Source: Desulforamulus reducens MI-1
GTDB lineage: Bacteria > Bacillota > Desulfotomaculia > Desulfotomaculales > Desulfotomaculaceae
Assembly (NCBI RefSeq): GCF_000016165.1
Contig: NC_009253.1
Span: 3,049,484-3,113,483, forward strand
Reading direction: 5' to 3'
Length of the DNA: 64,000 nucleotides
The notes under the pieces were generated by a model that saw only the letters and a list, made by a program, of their open reading frames with translations, searched no databases and was not told where the DNA came from. How positions within the stretch are numbered: position 1 is the stretch's first letter; each line of letters opens with the position of its first letter. Both the position numbers and the translations under genes were made by a program. Positions 1-8,662 of this stretch are shown piece after piece.

Positions 1-1127
1 ACGCGGTGATCAAAGGTATCTTCATCCAGTGATGTGGGTAGGGGTAAATTCTGTTCAATCCCTGCTAGGCCAGCTTGCATAACAAGGCACAGGGCTAAAT
101 ATGGATTACAGGTGGCATCGGGGCTTCTCCAAACAATCCTGGTATCGTTACCCCGCTGTCCTGGCACACGAATCATGGAGTTACGATTGCCCTCAGACCA
201 GCCTTTTAACACACGGTCCAAATTGGAATTCCCAAGTCTCTTGTAGGAATTTACCAAAGGGTTTGCCACTGCAGTAATGGCCGGGGCATGGTTGGTTATT
301 CCTGCAATAAAACTGCCTGCCCAGGAACTGAGACCATAGGAACCAGCATCCTCCCACAAGGCATTGGTTCCGTCCCGCCATAGGCAAAGATTCAGTGCCA
401 TACCAGAGCCATTGTATTTGGGTAGAGGCTTTGGCATAAAAGATGCGTGCAAACCATGACGTTGGGCAATGGTCCTTACTACAAATTTGAAGGTGGCAAT
501 TTTATCAGCCATGCCCAAAGGATCCTCTTCCCTCAGTACAATTTCATGTTGACCGGGGGCACTCTCATGGTGGCTGGACACAATTTGGAAACCCATTGCT
601 TCCAATGTAAGCACCATATCCCGGCGAGCATTTTCACCCAAATCCACGGGAGTTAAATCACAAAGGCCTGCATTGTCGTGGGGACAAGAAATTGGGTGGC
701 CCTGCTGATTGGTTTGAAAAAGAAAAAATTCAATTTCTGCACCCACTGAAAGTTCGAGGTTGTTTTTCTCCAACCTTGCCAGGGAATCTCTCAATTTGCT
801 ACGCACACATCCAGGATATGGTTTGCCTGTTGCATCCACAACATCACAGATTAATCGGGCCACTGCCCCTTCCCGGGGACGCCAAGGAAAAACTTCAAAG
901 GTTGTGGGGTCTGGTTTTAGAAAAACATCCCTTTGATGGGCTCCGTATTTTCCTTCTAATACAGCACTGTCTAAGCTAATCCTGGACTGCAAGGCCCTTT
1001 CCAGTTCTTCTACGGTAACTGCAACGTTCTTAAAAGAACCTTGAATGTCTGTGAACTGAAGTCGTACAAATTTAACATGACATTCCTGTGCTTTTTCCAT
1101 AACCTCTTGGGCATTTAACAGCTGCAT
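1..1127 (-). CDS. glnA: glutamine synthetase, type I (3' end outside window)
   Basis: ATP-dependent ligation of ammonium to glutamate in the cytoplasm. The reading frame opens at ATG 1127 after a GGAGG site and runs off the left edge, so about the first 375 residues are visible. Family motifs seen: GAEIEFFLF (metal-binding Glu), the SSHHESAPGQHEI catalytic block, a NGSGMALN block, NSYKRL, and the C-terminal RSPDATCNPYLAL block. It is a somewhat divergent short GlnA (the loop after NSYKRL differs from the usual VPGYEAP). It follows an ANTAR regulator gene on the same strand, separated by a leader carrying a terminator and an ANTAR-type hairpin, so it is probably controlled by antitermination. 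Confidence 0.95.
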   Translation of the reverse strand, partial: MQLLNAQEVMEKAQECHVKFVRLQFTDIQGSFKNVAVTVEELERALQSRISLDSAVLEGKYGAHQRDVFLKPDPTTFEVFPWRPREGAVARLICDVVDATGKPYPGCVRSKLRDSLARLEKNNLELSVGAEIEFFLFQTNQQGHPISCPHDNAGLCDLTPVDLGENARRDMVLTLEAMGFQIVSSHHESAPGQHEIVLREEDPLGMADKIATFKFVVRTIAQRHGLHASFMPKPLPKYNGSGMALNLCLWRDGTNALWEDAGSYGLSSWAGSFIAGITNHAPAITAVANPLVNSYKRLGNSNLDRVLKGWSEGNRNSMIRVPGQRGNDTRIVWRSPDATCNPYLALCLVMQAGLAGIEQNLPLPTSLDEDTFDHR

Positions 1128-1163
1128 GTTGTCCTCCTTGGTGGTTATCTTGCAAAACAAAAA

Positions 1164-1213
1164 CGCCCCAACTAGACCCTATTATAAAGGTCCAGTTGGG
1201 ACGCCTTTGCCCC
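1164..1213 (-). promoter_or_regulatory. ANTAR-type attenuator in the glnA leader
   Basis: Read on the minus strand: a 5-bp stem GGGGC/GUCCC closes the hexaloop AAAGGC (1198-1213), fitting the ANTAR rule A at loop position 1 and G at position 4. Its 3' arm is part of the 5' arm of a 15-bp intrinsic terminator (1164-1203) followed by GUUUUUGUUUU. The two structures are mutually exclusive, as in known ANTAR antitermination leaders. The upstream first hairpin expected in this class is only weakly supported: CAATAGG at 1226-1232 could supply its loop. Confidence 0.75.
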
Positions 1214-1235
1214 TTGACTCATTTACCTATTGAAT

Positions 1236-1264
1236 AATATAACTGGTTGAGTTCCATAAGTCAA
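1236..1264 (-). promoter_or_regulatory. sigma-A-type promoter for glnA leader
   Basis: Minus strand TTGACT (1264-1259), 17-bp spacer, TATATT (1241-1236). This would give a leader of roughly 100 nt ahead of glnA containing the attenuator. Confidence 0.6.
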
Positions 1265-1313
1265 CAAAGGAGCTTTTGATATATTGTATACATAAAAAGT
1301 TCAAAGTACACCT

Positions 1314-1889
1314 CTACCTGTTAAGGGACGAAATTACCAATTGCGCCACCTTTGCCAGTGAACAACAACGGTCCATACTTACCTTTTGCATATACCGATG
1401 GGCTGTCTGTTCATTAAATCCTTTTTTCTCGATTAATAGACGTTTGGCTTGCTCGACTAAACGTTTTTCCTCAAGCTTTTTCTTTAATTTTTTGTTTTCC
1501 TCTTCCATTCTTACCATTCTTTTAAAAGTAGCCAGGGCCATTTCCAAAGTGACAATTAAATTGATATCATCCACGGGTTTAATTATAAAACCAAGTACAG
1601 AGGATACCTTTGCCTCTTCAAGTAACTCTCGGTGGCTAAAGGAAGTTACTAAAACCACTGCTGCCAAGTGATGTTCTTCAATGATTCTGGCAATTTCCAG
1701 ACCTTTACTACCCGGAAGTTCTCCTTCCATAAGTATAATATCCGGTTGGTTTTGAAAGGCTGCTTGCAACGTACTCCTGCCGTCCTCGGTCTCTGCAACA
1801 ACCAGGTAATCATTCTGCTGGAGTATATCTTTAAGCTTTTTTCGAAAATCCGGGTCGGGATCTGCCAGCAGTACACGCCTGCTAAACAT
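1314..1889 (-). CDS. ANTAR-domain response regulator (antiterminator, NitR-like)
   Basis: 191 residues: receiver-like domain (about 1-120), coiled coil (about 120-150) and C-terminal ANTAR domain (about 135-190, with the AKRLLIEKKGFNEQTAHRYM helix). ANTAR proteins bind paired RNA hairpins and prevent transcription termination. The receiver is atypical: the position of the phosphoacceptor Asp (after IIL-M) is Glu55, while the conserved Lys (Lys104, IIKP) is present. It lies directly upstream of glnA and its attenuator, the arrangement described for clostridial nitrogen regulators. No histidine kinase gene is nearby. Start ATG 1889 follows GGAGTG. Confidence 0.9.
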   Translation of the reverse strand: MFSRRVLLADPDPDFRKKLKDILQQNDYLVVAETEDGRSTLQAAFQNQPDIILMEGELPGSKGLEIARIIEEHHLAAVVLVTSFSHRELLEEAKVSSVLGFIIKPVDDINLIVTLEMALATFKRMVRMEEENKKLKKKLEEKRLVEQAKRLLIEKKGFNEQTAHRYMQKVSMDRCCSLAKVAQLVISSLNR

Positions 1890-2077
1890 GTTCTACACTC
1901 CAATTTACACTAACGTTAAAATAAATTTTAACCCTAAACCCTAACAATGTCTATCTTTCTCACAATTTTGATTTACCTTTGCATGATAATCCATAAATTA
2001 GCAAAATGAAATCATGACACTTTTACTCTCCCCACCGTAATATGAATTATACAATTAAAAAGTCAATGTTTTTGACA

Positions 2078-2133
2078 CAGGGGCAATGGCGCCACCTGTT
2101 AAAAGGTATTGAAATTACCTTTAGCAGGTGGCG
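2078..2133 (+). promoter_or_regulatory. ANTAR-type attenuator in the asnB leader
   Basis: CAGGGGC (2078-2084) pairs with GCC-A-CCTG (2091-2098, one bulged A) around hexaloop AATGGC (2085-2090), which has A1 and G4. The 3' arm is also the 5' arm of an intrinsic terminator: CGCCACCTG (2090-2098) with CAGGTGGCG (2125-2133), an inner AAAGGTA/TACCTTT stem and the U-tract TTTCTTTT. Same logic as the glnA leader. Confidence 0.7.
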
Positions 2134-2183
2134 TTTCTTTTGTGTAACTTAACAAGTACTATGTACTAAGGAGGATGAAAGAT

Positions 2184-4028
2184 ATGTGTGGAATCACTGG
2201 TTGGATTGACAAAGACATTCAATTTCCCCGGGATCATTCTATCCTTAAAGCCATGACGGCTACTCTTTTTAATCGTGGTCCAGATTCTGAAGGTTATTGG
2301 TTCTCTTCCAGAGTTGCCCTTGGCCACCGACGCCTTGCAGTTGTGGACCCTGAGGGCGGTGCCCAGCCTATGGTTCGTATGATTGGTAATAAGACCTATG
2401 TAATTGTTTACAATGGTGAGCTTTACAATACACCAGAATTACGCCGTGAATTGTTATACAGGGGTTATACCTTCCAAGGACATTCCGATACAGAAGTATT
2501 GCTCACATCCTACATTGAGTGGGGGCCTCGGTGCGTAAACAAGTTTAATGGTATCTTTGCCTTTGGCATATGGGACGAAGTAGAACAAACCCTGTTTATG
2601 GCCCGGGACCGCCTGGGTGTAAAACCCTTATTTTATGCCAAAAGGTCCACTGCCTTTATCTTTGGCAGTGAGTTAAAAGCCCTACTGTCACACCCCTTAG
2701 TAAAACCAGAGGTGGCAGCGGATGGACTGGCAGAAATTTTTGCCCTGGGACCCGCCCGTACCCCAGGTCATGGTGTATTCAAGGATGTTCATGAGCTACG
2801 ACCCGGCTACACTCTGACCTTTAAGGATGATTGTATTCATATCCAACGTTATTGGCAATTAATTAGTCAGCCCCATGAAGATGATCTCCAAAAAACAACG
2901 AACAAGGTTCGAGAATTACTGGAGGATTCCATTACGCGTCAGTTGGTAGCAGATGTGCCGGTGTGCACCTTTTTATCCGGCGGGCTGGATTCCAGTGCAA
3001 TCTCTGCTTTTGCGTCCAAAGCCTATGGCGACCAAGGTTTAGAAGGTTTGGTTACCTATTCAGTTGACTATGTTGATAATGATCGCTACTTCAAACCCAG
3101 TATTTTTCAACCAAACTCCGATGCACCCTGGGTAAAACGTATGTCCCAATTTCTAAATTCTAAGCATCATTATGTAACGGTGGATACACCCAAGCTTATT
3201 GAATCCTTACGAATTGCTATGCGGGCCCGGGACCTGCCGGGGATGGCCGATGTGGATTCATCCCTCTATCTTTTCTGCCAAGAAATAAAGAGGGCTGCTA
3301 CAGTGGCCCTGTCCGGTGAATGTGCCGATGAAATCTTTGGCGGCTATCCCTGGTTCCACCGGGAAGAGGATTTAAAGGCGGGTATCTTTCCCTGGTCTCA
3401 ATTTATGGATGACCGAACCCAACTGCTTCGACCAGAGATAGTGGATTATATTAATCCCAAAGCCTACGCAACTGCCCGTTATCAAGAAACCTTAGGGGAG
3501 GTACCCCTTCTGGCTGGTGAAGACCCGGCAGAAACAAGAAGACGGGAAATGTTCTATTTAAACTTTATTTGGTTTATGCAAACGTTATTGGATCGTAAGG
3601 ATCGCATGAGCATGGCCACAGGACTGGAAGTTCGAGTTCCTTTCTGTGATCATAGAATTGTCGAGTATGTTTGGAATGTCCCCTGGTCTATGAAAAACTT
3701 TAACGGCAGGGAAAAGGGGTTACTTCGTTTAGCCTTAGCCGGTATACTGCCTGAGGATGTGCTGGAACGGCGCAAGAGTCCCTATCCGAAAACCCATAAC
3801 CCAGCGTACCTTGTGGCCGTAAGAAACCTACTTAGGGACATTCTAAAGGACCCCTCTTCACCTCTACTTCAGATTGTTAACGTTGATTTTCTTCGTTCTA
3901 TGGTTGAATTAGAGGGGGATAGCTTCAGTAGACCCTGGTTTGGCCAACTCATGACGGGACCACAATTATTAGCTTATTTATATCAAGTAAACATTTGGCT
4001 AAAGGAATACAAGGTTGTGATTAAGTAA
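2184..4028 (+). CDS. asnB: asparagine synthase (glutamine-hydrolysing)
   Basis: Converts aspartate, glutamine and ATP to asparagine. The start chosen is ATG 2184 because it makes Cys the second residue (MCGITGW), the N-terminal nucleophile of class II amidotransferases, and because AAGGAGG lies 9 nt upstream; an in-frame ATG at 2175 would block Cys exposure. The N-terminal glutaminase domain (about 1-190) has RGPDSEG and YNGELYN; the synthase domain has the ATP loop SGGLDSSA (about residue 267) and GECADEIFGGY. About 614 residues, normal for the family. It is monocistronic, with a terminator following and an ANTAR-type leader preceding. Confidence 0.95.
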   Translation: MCGITGWIDKDIQFPRDHSILKAMTATLFNRGPDSEGYWFSSRVALGHRRLAVVDPEGGAQPMVRMIGNKTYVIVYNGELYNTPELRRELLYRGYTFQGHSDTEVLLTSYIEWGPRCVNKFNGIFAFGIWDEVEQTLFMARDRLGVKPLFYAKRSTAFIFGSELKALLSHPLVKPEVAADGLAEIFALGPARTPGHGVFKDVHELRPGYTLTFKDDCIHIQRYWQLISQPHEDDLQKTTNKVRELLEDSITRQLVADVPVCTFLSGGLDSSAISAFASKAYGDQGLEGLVTYSVDYVDNDRYFKPSIFQPNSDAPWVKRMSQFLNSKHHYVTVDTPKLIESLRIAMRARDLPGMADVDSSLYLFCQEIKRAATVALSGECADEIFGGYPWFHREEDLKAGIFPWSQFMDDRTQLLRPEIVDYINPKAYATARYQETLGEVPLLAGEDPAETRRREMFYLNFIWFMQTLLDRKDRMSMATGLEVRVPFCDHRIVEYVWNVPWSMKNFNGREKGLLRLALAGILPEDVLERRKSPYPKTHNPAYLVAVRNLLRDILKDPSSPLLQIVNVDFLRSMVELEGDSFSRPWFGQLMTGPQLLAYLYQVNIWLKEYKVVIK

Positions 4029-4067
4029 ACATTCCCTGATTCTGTTTCTACCGTAACTAAAATAAAG

Positions 4068-4098
4068 GCCGATAATTTCCAAAGGGGAATTTATCGGC
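4068..4098. terminator. terminator after asnB
   Basis: GCCGATAA and TTATCGGC arms extended by partly pairing TTTCC/GGGAA, followed on the plus strand by TTCT. It lies between convergent asnB and the nif operon end. Confidence 0.6.
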
Positions 4099-4103
4099 TT
4101 CTA

Positions 4104-4157
4104 GGGACGGTTCTTGACTTAAATTCAGTTTTTGAATTCAAATCAAGAACCGTTCCC
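4104..4157. repeat. long palindrome at the 3' end of the nif operon
   Basis: GGGACGGTTCTTGA (4104-4117) is the exact complement, apart from one base, of TCAAGAACCGTTCCC (4143-4157), and the inner AAATTC/GAATTC also pair. There is no strong U-tract. The ACGGTTCTT core resembles dispersed palindromes common in clostridial genomes (recollection, not searched). It may work as the nif operon terminator. Confidence 0.5.
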
Positions 4158-4172
4158 GTTTGAATTGATCAG

Positions 4173-4796
4173 TTAACAACAGCATTTTTTTGTAATATAC
4201 ACCTTAATTTCATTTTTACCGATGACTTCGGAACTGCTCTCGAAGCCTTTGAAAAGAATTTCTCTTTCCAACCAAGGTGGGATGTGATTGCAGAGCACCT
4301 CTAAGGAGTAAAAATTTCCCTTACGAATAAAGGGTAGCAAGGCCTGTTTAGAAGTAATGCTCAGAGATTGTTCTTGTATTTCCTTGATGGAGATCCGGTA
4401 ACAGCCGCTGAAAGTCTCCACTGGAACAGGTGGGCTTACCGCATCCCCCCGTATACTTTTCTTTGGTTCTTCTTCCTTGGTTAGTATATAATCCAGAAAG
4501 TTCACTGGATTACCCTCGAATTCCCAAACACTGCAGTTGGATTTTTCCAAAGCAAAGTAGGGTATCCCAGTAACGGAAAGGCCTACAAAGGTTTTACAGG
4601 GTCCTATGAAGTCAACCAACTCATTCATCTGTTCCCTTAAGGCTTTAATATTAAAATTATCCCCCAAAGAAAAATCCTTTTCTCTAGCTATCTGCCACTG
4701 GCCCTTATCTCTTAGATAGACCATAACTTTACCATTTTGATAAAGGCTGATGGTCTCTCCGTTATTGCCCACATAGACTGCTATTTCTTTGGTCAT
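4173..4796 (-). CDS. AnfO-family nitrogenase accessory protein
   Basis: 207 residues, assigned to the AnfO family by overall pattern: N-terminal beta-rich segment with GQWQIAREKDFSL, then the VGLSVTGIPYFALE and VWEFEGNPVNFLDYIL blocks. AnfO is named from iron-only nitrogenase operons and its biochemical role is not settled. Here it is the last gene of a Mo-type nif operon, 117 bp after nifB, with no anfG in the window. The C-terminus is unusual, ending in KKCCC, which could bind a metal or cluster. ATG 4796 follows a GGAGGGA site. Confidence 0.75.
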   Translation of the reverse strand: MTKEIAVYVGNNGETISLYQNGKVMVYLRDKGQWQIAREKDFSLGDNFNIKALREQMNELVDFIGPCKTFVGLSVTGIPYFALEKSNCSVWEFEGNPVNFLDYILTKEEEPKKSIRGDAVSPPVPVETFSGCYRISIKEIQEQSLSITSKQALLPFIRKGNFYSLEVLCNHIPPWLEREILFKGFESSSEVIGKNEIKVYITKKCCC

Positions 4797-4913
4797 TTGG
4801 TATCCCTCCTTTGTCTGGGGGTCTTTTTCTCTTATAGTTCCAATCGTTTAACTGGATTGCCTCCTTCTAACACAGTACCCAAATCCTACTGACCTGGGCA
4901 CTGCTCCATTTTG

Positions 4914-5813
4914 TTAAATAAGATTAGGACTTACGGCATCAAACTCTCGGGATCGGTCATCACTTAGCAGACCAATGGCATCGGCCCGACACTGCTTGCA
5001 ATGACGCATTTGTTGCAAATCAATCTGGCACAGATCCCTCATTTGATTGAGTTCCTTCATATTTGTTGAGGGGAGCTTGGCAAAAACAGTGCCTTCCACT
5101 GGAATAAGTGGCATAATATTGCTCATAAAGGCCCCCAGTTGTTTAACTTTTTTGACTACCTCGGAAATCTCCTGGTCATTGATGCCTTTAATCATAACAA
5201 TGTTGACTTTAACCAAAACACCCTGCCCAGCCAGATACTGGATACCCGTTAATTGATTTTGCAATAAAATCTTGGCCCCTTCAATGCCAGTATATTTTTT
5301 CCCTTGGTAATGAACAAATTGGTAAATTTTTGCCCCCGTTTCTGGGTTTACAGTATTCATCGTCACGGTTACATGCTTGATACCCAGCTTAACGATTTCC
5401 GGAGCATAATGGGGCAACATTAATCCATTGGTTGATAGGCAAAAGATCATCTCTGGATTTGATGCTTTGATACGTTCAATGGCTTCCCGTGTACTTTCCC
5501 AATTGGCCAGGGCATCGCCCGGTCCGGCAATCCCTACCACACTCAGATTGGGAAATTTCTCTTTAACCACAATAAATTTTTGTTGAGCCAATATAGGTGT
5601 TATCACCTGGCTGGTAACCCCTGGTCTGCTTTCATTGGTGCAATCATATTTGCGGTTACAGTAATTGCAGCCGATATTGCATTGGGGAGCCACCGGCAGA
5701 TGCATGCGGGCATACTTATGATGAGCTTCCCTGGAATAGCAAGGGTGCTTGCTGGTTTGCTCCATTAGTTTCGTTGATTGGTTATTGTTAGTTTGATTGC
5801 ATAAGCATGACAT
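4914..5813 (-). CDS. nifB: nitrogenase cofactor biosynthesis radical SAM protein NifB
   Basis: Makes the NifB-co precursor (8Fe-9S-C core) of FeMo-co. The radical SAM motif CNIGCNYC (CxxxCxxC) lies near residue 45, followed by NRKYDC, GIAGPGDALAN and the C-terminal HCKQCRADAIG cluster-binding block. About 300 residues: the radical SAM core without the NifX-like C-terminal domain found in many proteobacterial NifB proteins. The start is uncertain: ATG 5813 overlaps the end of nifN by 26 bp and has a weak GTGG site, and an in-frame GTG lies at 5825. Confidence 0.95.
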   Translation of the reverse strand: MSCLCNQTNNNQSTKLMEQTSKHPCYSREAHHKYARMHLPVAPQCNIGCNYCNRKYDCTNESRPGVTSQVITPILAQQKFIVVKEKFPNLSVVGIAGPGDALANWESTREAIERIKASNPEMIFCLSTNGLMLPHYAPEIVKLGIKHVTVTMNTVNPETGAKIYQFVHYQGKKYTGIEGAKILLQNQLTGIQYLAGQGVLVKVNIVMIKGINDQEISEVVKKVKQLGAFMSNIMPLIPVEGTVFAKLPSTNMKELNQMRDLCQIDLQQMRHCKQCRADAIGLLSDDRSREFDAVSPNLI

Positions 5814-7227
5814 GCTGTTCACCACAACTTTCTGTAGATAATTCCTGACCTTCTTGCTCCCCTTGATAGAACATTTGGTACATGGAATCCCGATAATTTT
5901 TATGTTTATTTTCTAGCAGGGTATTAGTTACCCGGTCTAAGAACATGGTAGTACCTGCATAGCAAATTGATAGTAGGCGCTGCCCTCCTGTCCGATCAAG
6001 AATGGGAAATCCGTATCGAACCAAGGGAATTCCCTCCCTTTCAGTAAGATACTTGCCATCTGAGGAACCGATGGCAATGTTGGCCTTTCCCCTGCTTTTT
6101 AGTCGAATAGTAGTAAAATCGGTCTCCGTTAAGACGGTACATTCTATTGGAGCATTGGCTAAACATTCATCCAGCAACTGGGCAAGTTTTAGGTTTTTAC
6201 TGCCGGTCGCCACCACCACAGGGTGAATGCCATTCTCGATGCAAGTTTTCACAACACCATAGACATTTTCAGGTTCTCCATAGATAACACTGCGTCCCTG
6301 ACCATTGTACTTGTGAGAATCAATCATACAATCCAGAAGCCTGCCCCTTTCCTGCTCCAAGCAAGTTGGCAAAGGGTTGCCCGATAACTCTTGCAATACA
6401 TTCATAAATAAATCGGTGTTTTCAATTCCCATGGGCAGGGGTAAATTATAAAGCGGTACACCAAACTCCTTTTCTAAGTATTTTCCTGGTGACATACTGT
6501 CATCCACCGTGAGACCCAGTTGGATGGTAGCAACAGCTCCACCCATGGCTGCAATATCGGCTAATTTAGTGCCTCCTTCAGGCATTTTTTTATAAGGTCT
6601 TTCATAGGGGCGGTCCATGGTATCAGAAAAATCGGGTAACAAGATGTATTCCATCTGCATCAGTTGTAGAACACGCTTGATCTCCCGGATATCTGCCGGG
6701 CTAATGTTGGGAACTATGACATTTATTTTGTTATGAGTTTCTGTTTTACGGGCTAGTTTAGCAACAATTTTTTTCAGTGTTAACCAGTATCCTTCACTGT
6801 GAGTGCCACCGTAACCGGGTGTGTTGACTGTTATCACCGTTAAGTCCCCATAGTCTCTTTCTGTTAAATACTCTTGACTGATCCTGCCAATATCTTCGCC
6901 AATGGTTTCTGCCAAACAAGTTGTCAGGATGCCGATCACCTTGGGCTGGTAGGCTTTGATGATATTGTCCAGACCTTTTTTTAAATTTTGTTCTCCTCCA
7001 TAAATGGTGCCTTTTTCATTTAAGGAGGAAGAGGCTACATCGACGGGTTCATTAAAATGCTCTGCCATATGCCGCCTCATGTAAGTGGCGCAGCCCTGGG
7101 AACCATGAATAATCACCATACAATGCTCTAAACCCTTTAAGACCAGGATGCCACCCATGGGCATACACATATTACATGGGTTTTCATTGACATCTCGGAA
7201 ATTCGCTCCACTTTTTCCCCTATCCAT
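5788..7227 (-). CDS. nifN: nitrogenase cofactor scaffold subunit NifN
   Basis: 479 residues. Beta-type scaffold partner of NifE, on which FeMo-co is completed. Seen: NPCNMCMPMGGI, the HGSQGCATYMRRH block, LTTCLAETIGEDI and a nitrogenase component 1 fold throughout; it resembles NifK but is flanked by nifE and nifB, as expected for NifN. ATG 7227 follows AAGGAGGG. It overlaps the nifB start by about 26 bp, suggesting translational coupling. Confidence 0.9.
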   Translation of the reverse strand: MDRGKSGANFRDVNENPCNMCMPMGGILVLKGLEHCMVIIHGSQGCATYMRRHMAEHFNEPVDVASSSLNEKGTIYGGEQNLKKGLDNIIKAYQPKVIGILTTCLAETIGEDIGRISQEYLTERDYGDLTVITVNTPGYGGTHSEGYWLTLKKIVAKLARKTETHNKINVIVPNISPADIREIKRVLQLMQMEYILLPDFSDTMDRPYERPYKKMPEGGTKLADIAAMGGAVATIQLGLTVDDSMSPGKYLEKEFGVPLYNLPLPMGIENTDLFMNVLQELSGNPLPTCLEQERGRLLDCMIDSHKYNGQGRSVIYGEPENVYGVVKTCIENGIHPVVVATGSKNLKLAQLLDECLANAPIECTVLTETDFTTIRLKSRGKANIAIGSSDGKYLTEREGIPLVRYGFPILDRTGGQRLLSICYAGTTMFLDRVTNTLLENKHKNYRDSMYQMFYQGEQEGQELSTESCGEQHVMLMQSN

Positions 7228-7242
7228 AGACCTCTTCCCTCC

Positions 7243-8595
7243 TTATACATATTTCCAGACTGGTGAACAAAGGGTGGTATAAACCTCTTTGGCTAGGTTT
7301 ACTGCTCCCACAAAACCACTCAAGGGATGCTTTCGGTCATGATTATGGTCAATAAAGGCAACACCCAATTTGTAAGCCAAAGGTCTTTCTTTAACGCCTC
7401 CCACCAACAGGTGAGCTCCCTTATCCACCATAAACTTTTCTAATTCTGTCGGATTCGCATCATCCAAAATAATGGTTCCGTCATCCACCAGATCATTAAT
7501 GGTTTCGTATTCTTCCTTTCGTCCGGTTTGCGTTCCGATCATGACAACATCAATACCAATTTCTCTAAACTGTTTGACCAGGGAGATAGCCTTAAACCCT
7601 CCCCCTACGTAAATAGCGGCTTTTTTACCTTGCAACCTTTGTCGATACCACTCTAACTCGGGCTCAACCCGAACTGTTTCCCGCTGCACCAACTTTTCTA
7701 CTTGGGACATCATATCTTCATCGCCAAAAAAAACAGCAATCTTTCGCAGGGAAGCGGTCGTATCCTGCAGACCCAAGAACGAAATATTAAAGTAGGGAAT
7801 CTTATAAAGTTCCTTCATTCGTTCAGCCATATAGATCATAGAGCCAGCACACTGAATGATATTCACAGATGCATGGGTGGCATTTTTTAATGCCTGATAT
7901 TTTGAGTCGCCGGTAAAGGCCACATTTACGTTAACCCCAATTTCCTTGAGGTAGTTTTTTATAATCCATACCTCTCCGGCCAGGTTGAAATCACCTAGAT
8001 AATTCAGCGTATTTTTTTTCTGGGCAACTTTGGCATTATCCCTTTGAATAAGTCGAAGTAACGCATCACAGGCGGCCCGGTACCCTGCCGATTTATTTCC
8101 GGCAAAGCCGCTGGACTGCACCGGAATCACCTCAATTTGGTGTTTATCAGCAGCAGCCTTACAGACGGCTTCCAGATCATCCCCAATCACCCCGACAATG
8201 CAGGTGGCATAGACAAAAACTACTTTGGCAGGATGCTTTTCAACCAATTCATCAATGGCCCGAGCTAATTTCTTTTCACCACCGAAAATGACATCCTGTT
8301 CTTTCAGATCAGTGGAGAAACTGTTCCTGTACAAGTCAGATCCACTGCTGAGACTCCCCCGGATATCCCAGGTATAGCTGGCACAGCCAATAGGACCATG
8401 AACCAGATGGATGGCATCAGTAACCGGGTTTAGAACAACCCTGGCCCCACAGTAAACACAGGCTCGCTGGCTGACACAACCGGCAACACTGTCTGTGTCA
8501 CACTTCAGTTGTTTCTTCTGTTTTCCCTTGGTGATGATGGAATCTTCCCTTTCTTGAAAAACCGTATCCTGCAATACTGCTTCCCGCACATCCAT
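7243..8595 (-). CDS. nifE: nitrogenase cofactor scaffold subunit NifE
   Basis: Alpha-type scaffold subunit for FeMo-co assembly, partner of NifN. Motifs: CVSQRACVYCGARVVLNPV, HGPIGCASYTWDIRG, DVIFGGEKKL, YATCIVGVIGDD and QCAGSMIYMAE (Cys equivalent to the NifD cofactor-ligand region). About 450 residues. The start is uncertain: ATG 8595 is very close to AAAGGAG, and the GTG two codons on has better spacing. Fifteen bp separate it from nifN. Confidence 0.93.
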   Translation of the reverse strand: MDVREAVLQDTVFQEREDSIITKGKQKKQLKCDTDSVAGCVSQRACVYCGARVVLNPVTDAIHLVHGPIGCASYTWDIRGSLSSGSDLYRNSFSTDLKEQDVIFGGEKKLARAIDELVEKHPAKVVFVYATCIVGVIGDDLEAVCKAAADKHQIEVIPVQSSGFAGNKSAGYRAACDALLRLIQRDNAKVAQKKNTLNYLGDFNLAGEVWIIKNYLKEIGVNVNVAFTGDSKYQALKNATHASVNIIQCAGSMIYMAERMKELYKIPYFNISFLGLQDTTASLRKIAVFFGDEDMMSQVEKLVQRETVRVEPELEWYRQRLQGKKAAIYVGGGFKAISLVKQFREIGIDVVMIGTQTGRKEEYETINDLVDDGTIILDDANPTELEKFMVDKGAHLLVGGVKERPLAYKLGVAFIDHNHDRKHPLSGFVGAVNLAKEVYTTLCSPVWKYV

Positions 8596-8662
8596 CACTC
8601 CTTTCAAACTTATAATGAGTTGGAACAGGAGGCCAGTAACCTGCCTCCTTGTTCAGTTTTCG

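Noticed and set aside
2072-2077. TTGACA as -35 of the asnB promoter
   Set aside because: A -10 at normal distance would fall inside the terminator stem and no suitable hexamer is there; a start further upstream is more likely.
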